A stretch of DNA of 64,000 nt, from the IMG/VR virus record IMGVR_UViG_3300009506_000009, positions 34,894 through 98,893 of that record. One strand, given 5' to 3'. Of this stretch, positions 37,614 through 45,156 are shown in pieces. Source of the stretch: a virus. The position numbers and the translations under genes were made by a program. The notes beneath the pieces were generated by a model that saw only the letters and a list, made by a program, of their open reading frames with translations, searched no databases and was not told the origin of the DNA. The first letter of the stretch is position 1, and the number at the start of each line of letters is the position of its first letter.

Positions 37614-37615
37614 AA

Positions 37616-37852
37616 ATGACTTTCCAATCTGAGTTATATGATCCTATTGAATTGCCTACACTAGATGGATCAGACCAACCCGAAGCACCTACATTCTGGT
37701 TGTTCATCTTGTCTGTGAATGGTGCGCCTGGAGGGTTCATGGTCTTCACTGGTGCCACAGAGGATGACGCATACAATAAGTTACGCCTTTCCACCACACG
37801 CACAGTTGAACATGTCTTCGGCCCGTTCGATAAATATCCTGAAGGTGAGTAA
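37616..37852 (+). CDS. Small protein, unknown function
   Basis: 78 aa from ATG 37616; an ATG at 37610 is too close to the SD AAAGGA. Segment FWLFILSVNGAPGGFMVFTG, then EDDAYNKLRLS, a pattern like that at 28573. No family assigned. Confidence 0.6.
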   Translation: MTFQSELYDPIELPTLDGSDQPEAPTFWLFILSVNGAPGGFMVFTGATEDDAYNKLRLSTTRTVEHVFGPFDKYPEGE

Positions 37853-37913
37853 GCTTCATATTATATAAACCTTGTGTCTTATGATCTAATTCGTGGAAAA
37901 AATGGAGAATGAA

Positions 37914-38168
37914 ATGCCTACTGCTATCTGTACCAATTGTGTGTTCTGCTTTCATGACATTAAAAATAGAATGGCACCTACCGTCTGGTATAACTGGGTT
38001 TGTACACACAAGTCGGTTGAACGCAAACCAATGATTAATCCTGTCACTGGTGAGCATGAATATGAAGACTCAAACGATCTTGGTGGTGTATTCACCACAA
38101 CAGAACCATATCCATTCTGTCGGGATATTAATGTTCGTGGAGAATGCCAGAAGTATGAGGAGAAATAA
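37914..38168 (+). CDS. Cysteine-rich small protein
   Basis: 84 aa from ATG 37914, GGAG upstream; in-frame GTG 37893 lies before the SD. CTNCVFC, CTHKS and CRDINVRGEC give six cysteines, likely a zinc or iron-sulfur knuckle. Confidence 0.6.
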   Translation: MPTAICTNCVFCFHDIKNRMAPTVWYNWVCTHKSVERKPMINPVTGEHEYEDSNDLGGVFTTTEPYPFCRDINVRGECQKYEEK

Positions 38169-38169
38169 C

Positions 38170-38493
38170 ATGAGTGACAACCGTAAACGTTTAGCCGAAG
38201 GTGTGCAGTTGATCAGCACACAGCCGTTCAATGCTGATACCTTGCTTCAGTTTATCAGCTTGACTTACAAAACCTATGCTCAAGGGATAGGTATCCCACA
38301 CGAGCAGGTGATGCAAATCATCCAGGATAACATCGATCCTGACCGGGTGATGATCTCTAAGAAACGTCTCGCAGAACTGGAAGATGCTGAAACTGCGATC
38401 CAGTACCTGAACATGGCAGGGGTAGATAACTGGTCCGGGTGTGAGTATGCCTATGAGTTGGCACGTGAGGATGGAGTAGATATAAGCATATGA
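38170..38493 (+). CDS. Helical protein, unknown function
   Basis: 107 aa from ATG 38170, SD GAGGAG. Fully alpha-helical pattern (KRLAELEDAETAIQYLNMAG). ATGA overlap with the next gene. Confidence 0.65.
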   Translation: MSDNRKRLAEGVQLISTQPFNADTLLQFISLTYKTYAQGIGIPHEQVMQIIQDNIDPDRVMISKKRLAELEDAETAIQYLNMAGVDNWSGCEYAYELAREDGVDISI

Positions 38494-38690
38494 TTACACC
38501 ACAACGAGTTTCCCAGATAAACTGTCAACTAAATAGCATCCTGAAAGAGTGGATCGAAGTGTTTTATGAGAAGCTACCTGACGGGGACTACCAAGCTCGT
38601 GCTGAGGTAACAATCAAAGATGGTATCCCTTACTTGAGTTTCCCCTACCTTGTCGAACCCGGACAACCAGGAGAACCCTTGACAGAATAG
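38490..38690 (+). CDS. Small protein, unknown function
   Basis: 66 aa. Helix QINCQLNSILKEWIEVFYEK then a proline-rich end. The promoter at 38679 lies in its last codons. Confidence 0.6.
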   Translation: MITPQRVSQINCQLNSILKEWIEVFYEKLPDGDYQARAEVTIKDGIPYLSFPYLVEPGQPGEPLTE

Positions 38691-38707
38691 CACCATGGTG
38701 GTAAGCT
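38679..38707 (+). promoter_or_regulatory. Sigma70-type promoter
   Basis: TTGACA (38679-38684), 17-bp spacer, TAAGCT (38702-38707). Confidence 0.55.
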
Positions 38708-38738
38708 AATAGAAACTACACAGACATAGGAGCAAAAT

Positions 38739-38912
38739 ATGAAGGCACTCTGGCAACTACTAGACTTTTTCATCCAAGTACTTTTGTTTGTCCCGGCAGT
38801 GATCATGGAAGTTGGTACGTTTCTAATGTCCCTGATTGGTGTGATCGTTGCCGCCGCTATGATCATCCCGGCTGTTGGATTGTTCTTGCTGATCATCATC
38901 CTGATCTTTTAA
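38739..38912 (+). CDS. 57-aa two-span membrane protein
   Basis: ATG 38739, SD AGGAG. Spans LLDFFIQVLLFVPAVIMEVG and IGVIVAAAMIIPAVGLFLLI. Function unknown; size and topology resemble small holin-type proteins. Confidence 0.6.
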   Translation: MKALWQLLDFFIQVLLFVPAVIMEVGTFLMSLIGVIVAAAMIIPAVGLFLLIIILIF

Positions 38913-38925
38913 TACGGAGGTTATA

Positions 38926-39114
38926 ATGAAAGCGTTAGTTCGAGTTAACCGTGATAGTGCAGTATCTCCGAAGCGTCCCGAAACTACCATCGAGGTGCAT
39001 GGAAAAGGTAAAGCCGCAAGTGTTGAGTTTGTCTACCCTGATGGTCGCCGGATTGAGTACGACCTGCATGATCTTCTCTCTGCATTGAAGGGGCTGGAGT
39101 TGTCCAGCCGATAA
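38926..39114 (+). CDS. Small protein, unknown function
   Basis: 62 aa, SD GGAGG. Beta-rich (KAASVEFVYPDGRRIEYDLH) with a C-terminal helix. No family recognised. Confidence 0.6.
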   Translation: MKALVRVNRDSAVSPKRPETTIEVHGKGKAASVEFVYPDGRRIEYDLHDLLSALKGLELSSR

Positions 39115-39121
39115 GTGATAC

Positions 39122-39150
39122 TTGACAGGGTGCCGAAGGTGTGGTACCCT
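39122..39150 (+). promoter_or_regulatory. Promoter with inverted repeat in spacer
   Basis: TTGACA (39122-39127), 17-bp spacer, TACCCT (39145-39150). GGGTGCC and GGTACCC (one mismatch) flank the spacer, like the promoters at 40375 and 41236. Confidence 0.65.
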
Positions 39151-39191
39151 GTATTTACTGGCCCTAACCCAACTACCAAACGGAGGTTCTA

Positions 39192-40070
39192 ATGGCTAAG
39201 AAATCTATCTACCAAATCGTGACCGAACAAATCATCACCATGCTTGAGCAGGACCTGATCCCTTGGCGTCGCCCTTGGGTGGCATCCGCACAACGCAATG
39301 CGATCACTAAGAACTACTACAACGGGTTCAACGTGTTTGTCCTGGAAGCCACCAAGATGGCTAATGAATACTCCAAGTCACTCTGGTGCTCAGTCAAACA
39401 AGCGAAGCGGAAGAAGGGGACCCTAAAAGAAACCGAGTATGGCAACTCAGCCCAAGTTATCTTCTGGCCTACCAAGCGAGAAGAGAATGATGAAGGCAAG
39501 ATGGTTACCCGCTTCCTTGGCATCCGTTATTATAACGTATACAACGTGGATCAGTTTGACTGGGAAGACCCTTCCTTCCTGGATGAGCTTGAGGCCCTGC
39601 CCAATGAGCGCACACAGATCGACCCGGACGTGTTTATCTTTGAACATATGCCCAAGAAGGTGGATGTACGCCACCGATATGACAAGGCGTTCTACGTTCC
39701 TTCAGCAGACTATGTTGGTATGCCTAAACCAAAACAGTTTACCAGTGATGGGGAGTACTATAGCACACTGTTCCACGAAATCACACACAGCACGGGGCAC
39801 AAGTCCCGCCTGGGTCGGTTCGAAGGTGACGTGGAAGAGACCACCTTCGGGAGTGAGAGTTACTCGTTTGAGGAACTGGTCGCTGAACTGGGTGCGGCAA
39901 TGTTGTGTGCAGTGTGGGGCATCAGTGATGACCGTGTGCTGGAAAACAGTGCATCCTATATCAAGTCCTGGAAGTCACGCCTAACTGACAACCCTACTTG
40001 GATGGTACAGGCTTCATCCAAGGCAACTAAAGCAGTGCAGTATACGATGGGAGAGAAAGTCAATGCGTAA
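39192..40070 (+). CDS. ArdC-like antirestriction protein
   Basis: 292 aa. The N-terminal ArdC ssDNA-binding part (IPWRRPWVASAQRNAITKNY, NGFNVFVL, VIFWPTK) is followed by a zincin-like domain with FHEITHSTGHKSRLGR (HExxH). Known: ArdC shields incoming plasmid DNA from type I and II restriction. Shorter than plasmid primases that carry the same N-terminus. SD GGAGG, own promoter. Confidence 0.85.
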   Translation: MAKKSIYQIVTEQIITMLEQDLIPWRRPWVASAQRNAITKNYYNGFNVFVLEATKMANEYSKSLWCSVKQAKRKKGTLKETEYGNSAQVIFWPTKREENDEGKMVTRFLGIRYYNVYNVDQFDWEDPSFLDELEALPNERTQIDPDVFIFEHMPKKVDVRHRYDKAFYVPSADYVGMPKPKQFTSDGEYYSTLFHEITHSTGHKSRLGRFEGDVEETTFGSESYSFEELVAELGAAMLCAVWGISDDRVLENSASYIKSWKSRLTDNPTWMVQASSKATKAVQYTMGEKVNA

Positions 40071-40371
40071 AGATTGGACGAATGAAGACTTCGAGTTTCT
40101 CTTAGAGAAAGTTAACGCAGGTGAAATCATCTTGGTTGCTGACCATGACCTTGGGATACCAACCATCCATGGGATCGCTGGCACGGAGCATGATGGGTTC
40201 GGCTTCTTCACTGCTACCACTGCGGAGTACACTGTCCAGTTTGAAGGTGGAACTGGGATGCCCCGTACTCCATCAGGAAAAGGGTACACAAAAGTCAAAG
40301 TACTTCGTGGTGTGTTCCCTTACAACTGTCAGCAGGTTGCCCAGACTATTGAAGACTTAATCAGTGAATAA
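40063..40371 (+). CDS. Unknown protein coupled to ArdC
   Basis: 102 aa, overlapping ardC-like by 8 nt. Segment GFGFFTATTAEYTVQFEGGT suggests a beta core. No family recognised. Confidence 0.6.
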   Translation: MRKDWTNEDFEFLLEKVNAGEIILVADHDLGIPTIHGIAGTEHDGFGFFTATTAEYTVQFEGGTGMPRTPSGKGYTKVKVLRGVFPYNCQQVAQTIEDLISE

Positions 40372-40374
40372 CCC

Positions 40375-40403
40375 TTGACAGGATACCAGATGTCTGATAT
40401 CCT
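40375..40403 (+). promoter_or_regulatory. Promoter with inverted repeat in spacer
   Basis: TTGACA (40375-40380), 17-bp spacer, TATCCT (40398-40403). GGATACC and GATATCC arms flank 8 bp. A diverged 14-mer GTATTTGTTGATAC follows (40404-40417). Confidence 0.65.
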
Positions 40404-40442
40404 GTATTTGTTGATACAGACAGCTACCACCTGGAGGTTGAA

Positions 40443-41222
40443 ATGATACAGTACTTGCTCAGTGAATGGGAAATTAACGGCTATAGTGACAGCGACTTTG
40501 AAGGTGCCGTTTGGGATACCGAAGCAAACAGTGTGAAGCGTATCATGTTGGGAACCACCCGCTTTGCGGCACCGATCACCTATGACGGTATAACTGTTGG
40601 AGATATCCCGGAGGATATAATTGTAAAGGCACTCTCATGGTTGTCTGATGCAATCTACCACGATATGTGGCACCATGAACATAATAAGATTGCTTGCCCT
40701 AATGATGTCCGTCCAGGCGACCGTGTGGTGCTTCAGGAGGACCGTCGTAATCATAAAAAAGTCTCCATTGAGACTGCTTGTCACAAGTGTGAGGGGACAG
40801 GTGCCTGGGTTAATCCACACAACACAGAAGATGTCCGGGAATGCTTTGCATGTGATGGTAAAGGGGTACATATCTCGTTTGAAAAGGCCCCGAAGGTAGA
40901 CGGTAAGTTACAGTGGGACACTTTCAAGGCTGGTGATGCGGGTATCGTAACCTGGGTGGGGACATTCCGACAAATATGGCATAATGGCGGGTACAATCGC
41001 CGGGATCGACACACTTTATCTGTGCGTGTTCTAATGGATGATGGGCGTTTGATGAATTGTATGCTGGATCAGCTTAGCCTGGAGCATGAACCCGATAGTG
41101 ATAATGTATTACGTGAGCGTGCTAACAGTCTGGCATTGAAGTGCCAGTTTGGTAAGGCACTTAATCCCCGCCACGCTTGGGATACTCGTAACTATCTCAG
41201 GGAACAGCTAAATGGAAAGTAG
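40443..41222 (+). CDS. Protein with DnaJ-type zinc motifs
   Basis: 259 aa, SD GGAGG. CHKCEGTGAWV and CFACDGKGV are two CxxCxGxG repeats, as in the DnaJ cysteine-rich region. The rest, with DDGRLMNCMLDQLSLEH, is unassigned. Could be a co-chaperone-like or nucleic-acid-binding protein. Confidence 0.65.
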   Translation: MIQYLLSEWEINGYSDSDFEGAVWDTEANSVKRIMLGTTRFAAPITYDGITVGDIPEDIIVKALSWLSDAIYHDMWHHEHNKIACPNDVRPGDRVVLQEDRRNHKKVSIETACHKCEGTGAWVNPHNTEDVRECFACDGKGVHISFEKAPKVDGKLQWDTFKAGDAGIVTWVGTFRQIWHNGGYNRRDRHTLSVRVLMDDGRLMNCMLDQLSLEHEPDSDNVLRERANSLALKCQFGKALNPRHAWDTRNYLREQLNGK

Positions 41223-41235
41223 TTTCTAACTACCC

Positions 41236-41282
41236 TTGACAGGATACCGCACTCGTGGTATCCTATTTGTATCAACTGATAC
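41236..41282 (+). promoter_or_regulatory. Promoter with two candidate operators
   Basis: TTGACA (41236-41241), 17-bp spacer, TATCCT (41259-41264). A perfect inverted repeat GGATACC-N8-GGTATCC (41242-41263) spans the spacer and -10 region, and GTATCAACTGATAC (41269-41282) covers the start point. Two independent controls are likely. Confidence 0.7.
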
Positions 41283-41294
41283 ACGGAGGTAACG

Positions 41295-41603
41295 ATGTTA
41301 ATTATAAACGATGAACTAACTTGCTCAGTCTGTGGGGCTTATGCCCAAGGCAATGGCTATTGTGCCAACGGTCATGAGTTTGGACCTAACTTGTTCCAGG
41401 AATGGGAGGATCGTTGCATTACTGACGATGAGCTTGCCAATATGGAAGAGGACTTGATCTGCAATCCGAATGGTTGTGGATCATGCACCGACTATGATAC
41501 TTGTGAGTTCTATGATGGTGAAGAGGACCTGCCTTTACCGTTTGATGCTGAGAGCGAGAGGCAGTACATCTTAGCACGCAAACGCAACTACCAATCAGAA
41601 TAA
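41295..41603 (+). CDS. Cysteine-rich acidic protein
   Basis: 102 aa. CSVCGAYAQGNGYCANGH at the N-terminus and CNPNGCGSC...C later: two metal-binding clusters. Strongly acidic. Unknown role. Confidence 0.65.
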   Translation: MLIINDELTCSVCGAYAQGNGYCANGHEFGPNLFQEWEDRCITDDELANMEEDLICNPNGCGSCTDYDTCEFYDGEEDLPLPFDAESERQYILARKRNYQSE

Positions 41604-41618
41604 ACGGAGGTTGATGTT

Positions 41619-41780
41619 ATGCTAAAAGCTGTTGTGTCACTTGTGCTCTTCGCACTTATGATTGCATTACTAGCATTCAACTATTGGTGGCTTGTTATTG
41701 TCGTTTTGGCAGGCATGACCACCGTCTCATTAATTGACACCATCAAAAATGGTAACCCCACATCTTGGAGGAATGAATAA
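41619..41780 (+). CDS. 53-aa two-span membrane protein
   Basis: ATG 41619, GGAGG upstream. Spans VVSLVLFALMIALLAFNYWW and VIVVLAGMTTVSLI. Shares a base with the next start. Confidence 0.6.
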   Translation: MLKAVVSLVLFALMIALLAFNYWWLVIVVLAGMTTVSLIDTIKNGNPTSWRNE

Positions 41781-42094
41781 TGAAAGACTTCATCAGTTTT
41801 CTGTGTGTTGTTCTCCTGGTTCCTGCCCTGGTTGGTGAGCATAATCCAAACGCAGTGATCAACGCTCAGGGATATACGCTGTTTCAGTTACAGGCTATCA
41901 TGTATGTTCTGCTGACCTTTGTCAACAGATTATGGGTGTTCTTCTTCGTTCCTAAACGAGACCTGGAGAAAGAACTTAGTGAGCTTGATATGCGGGTGTT
42001 ACGCTTATCCAATCGTGAAGCTACACTAACAAAAGCTGTCAATGAGTTATCTGATTATCTATTGCGCCTAGTAAACCACCTTCATAAAAAATAA
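41780..42094 (+). CDS. Membrane-anchored coiled-coil protein
   Basis: 104 aa. N-terminal hydrophobic segment, a span near residues 38-55 and a coiled coil (LEKELSELDMRVLRLSNREA). Possible spanin or scaffold-like protein; unproven. Confidence 0.6.
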   Translation: MKDFISFLCVVLLVPALVGEHNPNAVINAQGYTLFQLQAIMYVLLTFVNRLWVFFFVPKRDLEKELSELDMRVLRLSNREATLTKAVNELSDYLLRLVNHLHKK

Positions 42095-42315
42095 TGCACA
42101 CACTTCAAGATGTTCTCCCAAATAAGGATCAGCGATGGGAGTTGATTACCAACATGACGGTAGGCGTATACCATGGACGCATACCCATTGGGATAGATCG
42201 CTATGGGCGCAAGATACTGGTGCTTCTACGTATCCCCAATCATGGTAAGTTCGTTGAGATTATATATAACCCAGGTGGTCGCAAACCTGTGGTAGAGAAG
42301 ATTAGGCCGGAGTAG
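42094..42315 (+). CDS. Small protein, unknown function
   Basis: 73 aa, starting on the final base of the previous stop. Beta-rich (YHGRIPIGIDRYGRKILVLL). No family recognised. Confidence 0.6.
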   Translation: MHTLQDVLPNKDQRWELITNMTVGVYHGRIPIGIDRYGRKILVLLRIPNHGKFVEIIYNPGGRKPVVEKIRPE

Positions 42316-42318
42316 ACT

Positions 42319-42399
42319 ATGTATGTTGTTGAACAGACGGTAACTAAAACCTTCCCTATAGGAAGTGATGCGTTGGGACTGGAGAAGAGGTACAAATGA
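42319..42399 (+). CDS. Possible 26-aa peptide
   Basis: ATG 42319, GGAG upstream, ATGA overlap with the following gene. Sequence YVVEQTVTKTFPIGSDALGL. Coupling favours translation; product unknown. Confidence 0.4.
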   Translation: MYVVEQTVTKTFPIGSDALGLEKRYK

Positions 42400-42641
42400 T
42401 TTGGCATACACTGGAAGAAACACGACCAAAATACTTGCAGTATGTGGTCCTGCGCTTGAAGGGACACATGGCTGTTGTCGGCTGGCTTCATACCACCAAT
42501 CAGTTCTTGGGTTGGGGTGGTGGTCCTGCCACATCTGCTCTTGATGAAGGGTTGATCTTGCGATGGGCTTACCTTGATGATGTACTCAAGTGCACAGATG
42601 ATCAGGATGCTTTTGCTCAGGGCAAAGCATTGCGGAGGTAA
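42396..42641 (+). CDS. Small protein, unknown function
   Basis: 81 aa. W/Y/H-rich N-terminus (YLQYVVLRLKGHMAVVGWLH). No family recognised. Confidence 0.6.
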   Translation: MIWHTLEETRPKYLQYVVLRLKGHMAVVGWLHTTNQFLGWGGGPATSALDEGLILRWAYLDDVLKCTDDQDAFAQGKALRR

Positions 42642-42644
42642 GAG

Positions 42645-43067
42645 ATGACTTGGAAGATGGTAGAACTAGAAGAAGGGACCCCCGTTGTCTACGTTGGTGT
42701 GTATGTATTACACTGGCGTCCTGAATGGGGACAACCAGACGTTGGGTTTGTCTCGGAAGAACATGATGAAGAGGATGTTGCAGACCTTATCACTGAGAAT
42801 GCGAGGTTGCGTGGTAAGTTAGGGGAGTATACTACCACTGACGAACTAGGTAAAGACAGATCACAGGATGCAGACTGGTTGCGAGTACATTACTTCGAGG
42901 CTCGAAAGGAAAACGAGCGCATGAAACAGGGGATCAGTGAGGTTGTTGACATGTTGGATGAAGCTATTAAAGCTAACGAGCCTTACACGTTCAACAAAGC
43001 GGTTAGGAACTTGAACAAGCAATACCGCAGATTGATTGGTATGCTAGAAAGGATTGCTGATGCGTGA
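42645..43067 (+). CDS. Coiled-coil protein
   Basis: 140 aa, SD GGAGG. First 40 residues beta-type, then long helices (ADLITENARLRGKLGEYTTT; YFEARKENERMKQGI). Overlaps the next gene by 8 nt. Confidence 0.6.
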   Translation: MTWKMVELEEGTPVVYVGVYVLHWRPEWGQPDVGFVSEEHDEEDVADLITENARLRGKLGEYTTTDELGKDRSQDADWLRVHYFEARKENERMKQGISEVVDMLDEAIKANEPYTFNKAVRNLNKQYRRLIGMLERIADA

Positions 43068-43230
43068 CTTTGAATGGTACTGCCCATACTGTGAGGAGTA
43101 CTTATACCCGGAAGAAGTTACCTTCGAAGAGACCCATGATGAAAGAGAAGGTGGGTGTGGTCACCCGGTGCAAGGTATCCCTGACCCAAACGACGGTCCT
43201 TACGATACATTAGAGGAAAAGTATATGTAA
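43060..43230 (+). CDS. 56-aa zinc-finger-like protein
   Basis: ATG 43060 inside the previous gene. RDFEWYCPYCEEYLYPEEV and GGCGHPV give CxxC...CxH metal ligands. Highly acidic. Small regulatory or adaptor protein; inference. Confidence 0.55.
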   Translation: MRDFEWYCPYCEEYLYPEEVTFEETHDEREGGCGHPVQGIPDPNDGPYDTLEEKYM

Positions 43231-43247
43231 TGTGGAGGTGACAAATA

Positions 43248-43457
43248 ATGAATATCAAAATGTTTAAGTTTTGGATCAATGTTAGGAACATCCTTATTGC
43301 AGGAACGGTGTACGCTTATAGTGAGAAAGAAGCCAGAGAAGAAATTAATATGTTCTTCTATGGTGCAGTTAATGAGCCGTGTGTGCTTTCATTCCAGGGG
43401 TACACCACTAGTTCTGGAGGTCCTGGAGTATACTCCTTCGTAGGGGAGCATGAATAA
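43248..43457 (+). CDS. Small protein, unknown function
   Basis: 69 aa, SD GGAGGTGAC. Pattern FWINVRNILIAGTVYAYSEK, then AREEI, reminiscent of the small ferredoxin-like phage proteins at 28573 and 37616. Shares a base with the next start. Confidence 0.6.
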   Translation: MNIKMFKFWINVRNILIAGTVYAYSEKEAREEINMFFYGAVNEPCVLSFQGYTTSSGGPGVYSFVGEHE

Positions 43458-43858
43458 TGGATGACAATGAACTGTTAAAACTTGCTACTCGTTTGTTGTG
43501 GGTACTGCACAACAGCCCATATGAGATGAATGCCAAGGTCACTTTTATAAATGGGGTTCATCATGGTCGTGTTGAATGGCATGACCCTGCTGGTAGAGAG
43601 TATAAGCGTCGATGGGTACACCAAACCATGCAAGCCGTAGTCTCTGAGTTTACTGCTGATGTTATGGCAGGTATCTATGGTTTAGAAGCTGTATATGTAC
43701 CAGAAACAGGACGAGATGAGCCGATTGTCATCCAATATGAATGGAATGACTACCCTAAGACCTTCTACTTTGGGTTCCCAACTGCACGTCAGCACCGCAA
43801 ATGGATGGATGTACATGGAGGATGGTTGACCTGGGCACCGCTTCGAGGTCTGCGCTGA
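43457..43858 (+). CDS. Unknown protein
   Basis: 133 aa. Mixed alpha/beta, W-rich ending (QHRKWMDVHGGWLTWAPLRG). No family recognised. Confidence 0.6.
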   Translation: MDDNELLKLATRLLWVLHNSPYEMNAKVTFINGVHHGRVEWHDPAGREYKRRWVHQTMQAVVSEFTADVMAGIYGLEAVYVPETGRDEPIVIQYEWNDYPKTFYFGFPTARQHRKWMDVHGGWLTWAPLRGLR

Positions 43859-43862
43859 GTAC

Positions 43863-43891
43863 TTGACAAGACAATAGACCTGTGCTATGAT
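43863..43891 (+). promoter_or_regulatory. Sigma70-type promoter
   Basis: TTGACA (43863-43868), 17-bp spacer, TATGAT (43886-43891). Confidence 0.7.
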
Positions 43892-43917
43892 TCGGGTATA
43901 GTGAAACGGAGGTAACA

Positions 43918-44346
43918 ATGTCAGCACTTGATAGACCAGTAGGAATGACTTGGGTTACACCCAACATGGTTGGAGATATCCCCGGACTGTTTACCAAGGG
44001 CAAGCCGTTATATGTTGATGGTAGTTGGGTTGAAGCCTTCACACCTATGCGAATATGGCATGGTGTATATGTTCGTAAGCTATACCCACAGGCATCTGCC
44101 AAAGATGTCAACGAACACGAGGTACTAGATTGGCCTGATGTTGAGTGGGTTATCTGGCGTGAACTATATGAATGGCACTTCTTGTCTGAATACCCCATCA
44201 AGTATAAGTACTATATTGCATATGACAAACACTACCGCATCAAGGCCCTGGTCATTGATGAAAATTGCAGGCTTGAGTTCAGCATTAAAGATGTTAAGTC
44301 TTCTTTGACCGAGATCAAGAAGATGCTTGAAGCCTACTACTCTTGA
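43918..44346 (+). CDS. Unknown protein
   Basis: 142 aa, SD GGAGG. Y/W-rich; VEWVIWRELYEWHFLSEYPI. C-terminal helix. No family recognised. Confidence 0.6.
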   Translation: MSALDRPVGMTWVTPNMVGDIPGLFTKGKPLYVDGSWVEAFTPMRIWHGVYVRKLYPQASAKDVNEHEVLDWPDVEWVIWRELYEWHFLSEYPIKYKYYIAYDKHYRIKALVIDENCRLEFSIKDVKSSLTEIKKMLEAYYS

Positions 44347-44371
44347 CAAATAGGAGCAACTAAGGTATAAT
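44343..44371 (+). promoter_or_regulatory. Sigma70-type promoter
   Basis: TTGACA (44343-44348), 17-bp spacer, perfect TATAAT (44366-44371). Start near 44378, at the ATG. Confidence 0.85.
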
Positions 44372-44378
44372 TAGCTAC

Positions 44379-44741
44379 ATGAACAAAGTGTACTTTAATC
44401 AACCAATCCAACTATTGTATAAGCCAGCGTCAGGTTTGCTGGCTTTTGGTCTTGGTGAAGTAACGGAAGATGCTCTAGCGTCCGTGCCCCAAGGCGAGTT
44501 ACTAATCCAGGTGGGGGATCATGTGTCAATTGATACAGGGAGAAAGTTTAGAGGGGCTATAACAGATATATGGCTAGTAGTTATAGGCACAGATGAGACC
44601 ACGGTTGCTCACATCATTGAGACCAAAGACCTGCCTGCTAGTATGAAGGCCCTTGAGTTGCCTTTTGAGCAGGTCATTAGTATCTTTCGCATTGCAGAGA
44701 AGGACATCACTGGCGGAGGCCCATACTTTGTTAAACCATAA
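44379..44741 (+). CDS. Leaderless gene, unknown function
   Basis: 120 aa. No SD is possible because transcription begins at about the ATG. Beta-rich (LLIQVGDHVSIDTGRKFRGA). An operator-like 14-mer, GTGTCAATTGATAC (44523-44536), lies inside the coding region, perhaps by chance or as a roadblock site. Confidence 0.65.
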   Translation: MNKVYFNQPIQLLYKPASGLLAFGLGEVTEDALASVPQGELLIQVGDHVSIDTGRKFRGAITDIWLVVIGTDETTVAHIIETKDLPASMKALELPFEQVISIFRIAEKDITGGGPYFVKP

Positions 44742-45156
44742 CTTCCCAACGAATGCCGCAGTGGGTGTGGTTGGTAGTCGTACATTCAATCACAAGCCGT
44801 GGCTTTTCTCTGTTCTGGATTATTACCACACCACCTATGGTATCCGTGAGATTGTATCCGGGGGTGCCATAGGTGCAGATACTTTTGGGGAGGAGTGGGC
44901 TAAGTTAAAGCAGATCGAGAAGCTGACCATTTGGCTGGCCCAGTGGGATAAGTTTGGTAAGTCCGCAGGTTTCATCCGCAACCCCAAAATTGTAGAGAGT
45001 AGTGAAATCGTGATAGCATTCTTAACTCCTACGAGTACTGGGACGCATAATACGATTGACTACGCAACCACGAAAGGTACACCAGTAATCATTTGCAAAC
45101 ATGCACTCGATTACATTGGCCTGGAGGTAAATGATTATGAAATTAAGAATTGTTAG
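44728..45156 (+). CDS. SLOG-fold (DprA/YspA-like) nucleotide-binding protein
   Basis: 142 aa from TTG 44728, with GGAGG 8 nt before; a GTG at 44761 is the alternative. VGVVGSRTFN, REIVSGGAIGADTFGEEWA, FGKSAGFIRNPKIVESSEIV and TGTHNTIDYATTKGTPVII follow the Rossmann-like SLOG pattern (G-S/G-R; GGAxGAD). Such domains bind nucleotide-derived ligands. Role in phage unknown; ligand sensing or sequestering is an inference. Confidence 0.75.
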   Translation: MLNHNFPTNAAVGVVGSRTFNHKPWLFSVLDYYHTTYGIREIVSGGAIGADTFGEEWAKLKQIEKLTIWLAQWDKFGKSAGFIRNPKIVESSEIVIAFLTPTSTGTHNTIDYATTKGTPVIICKHALDYIGLEVNDYEIKNC

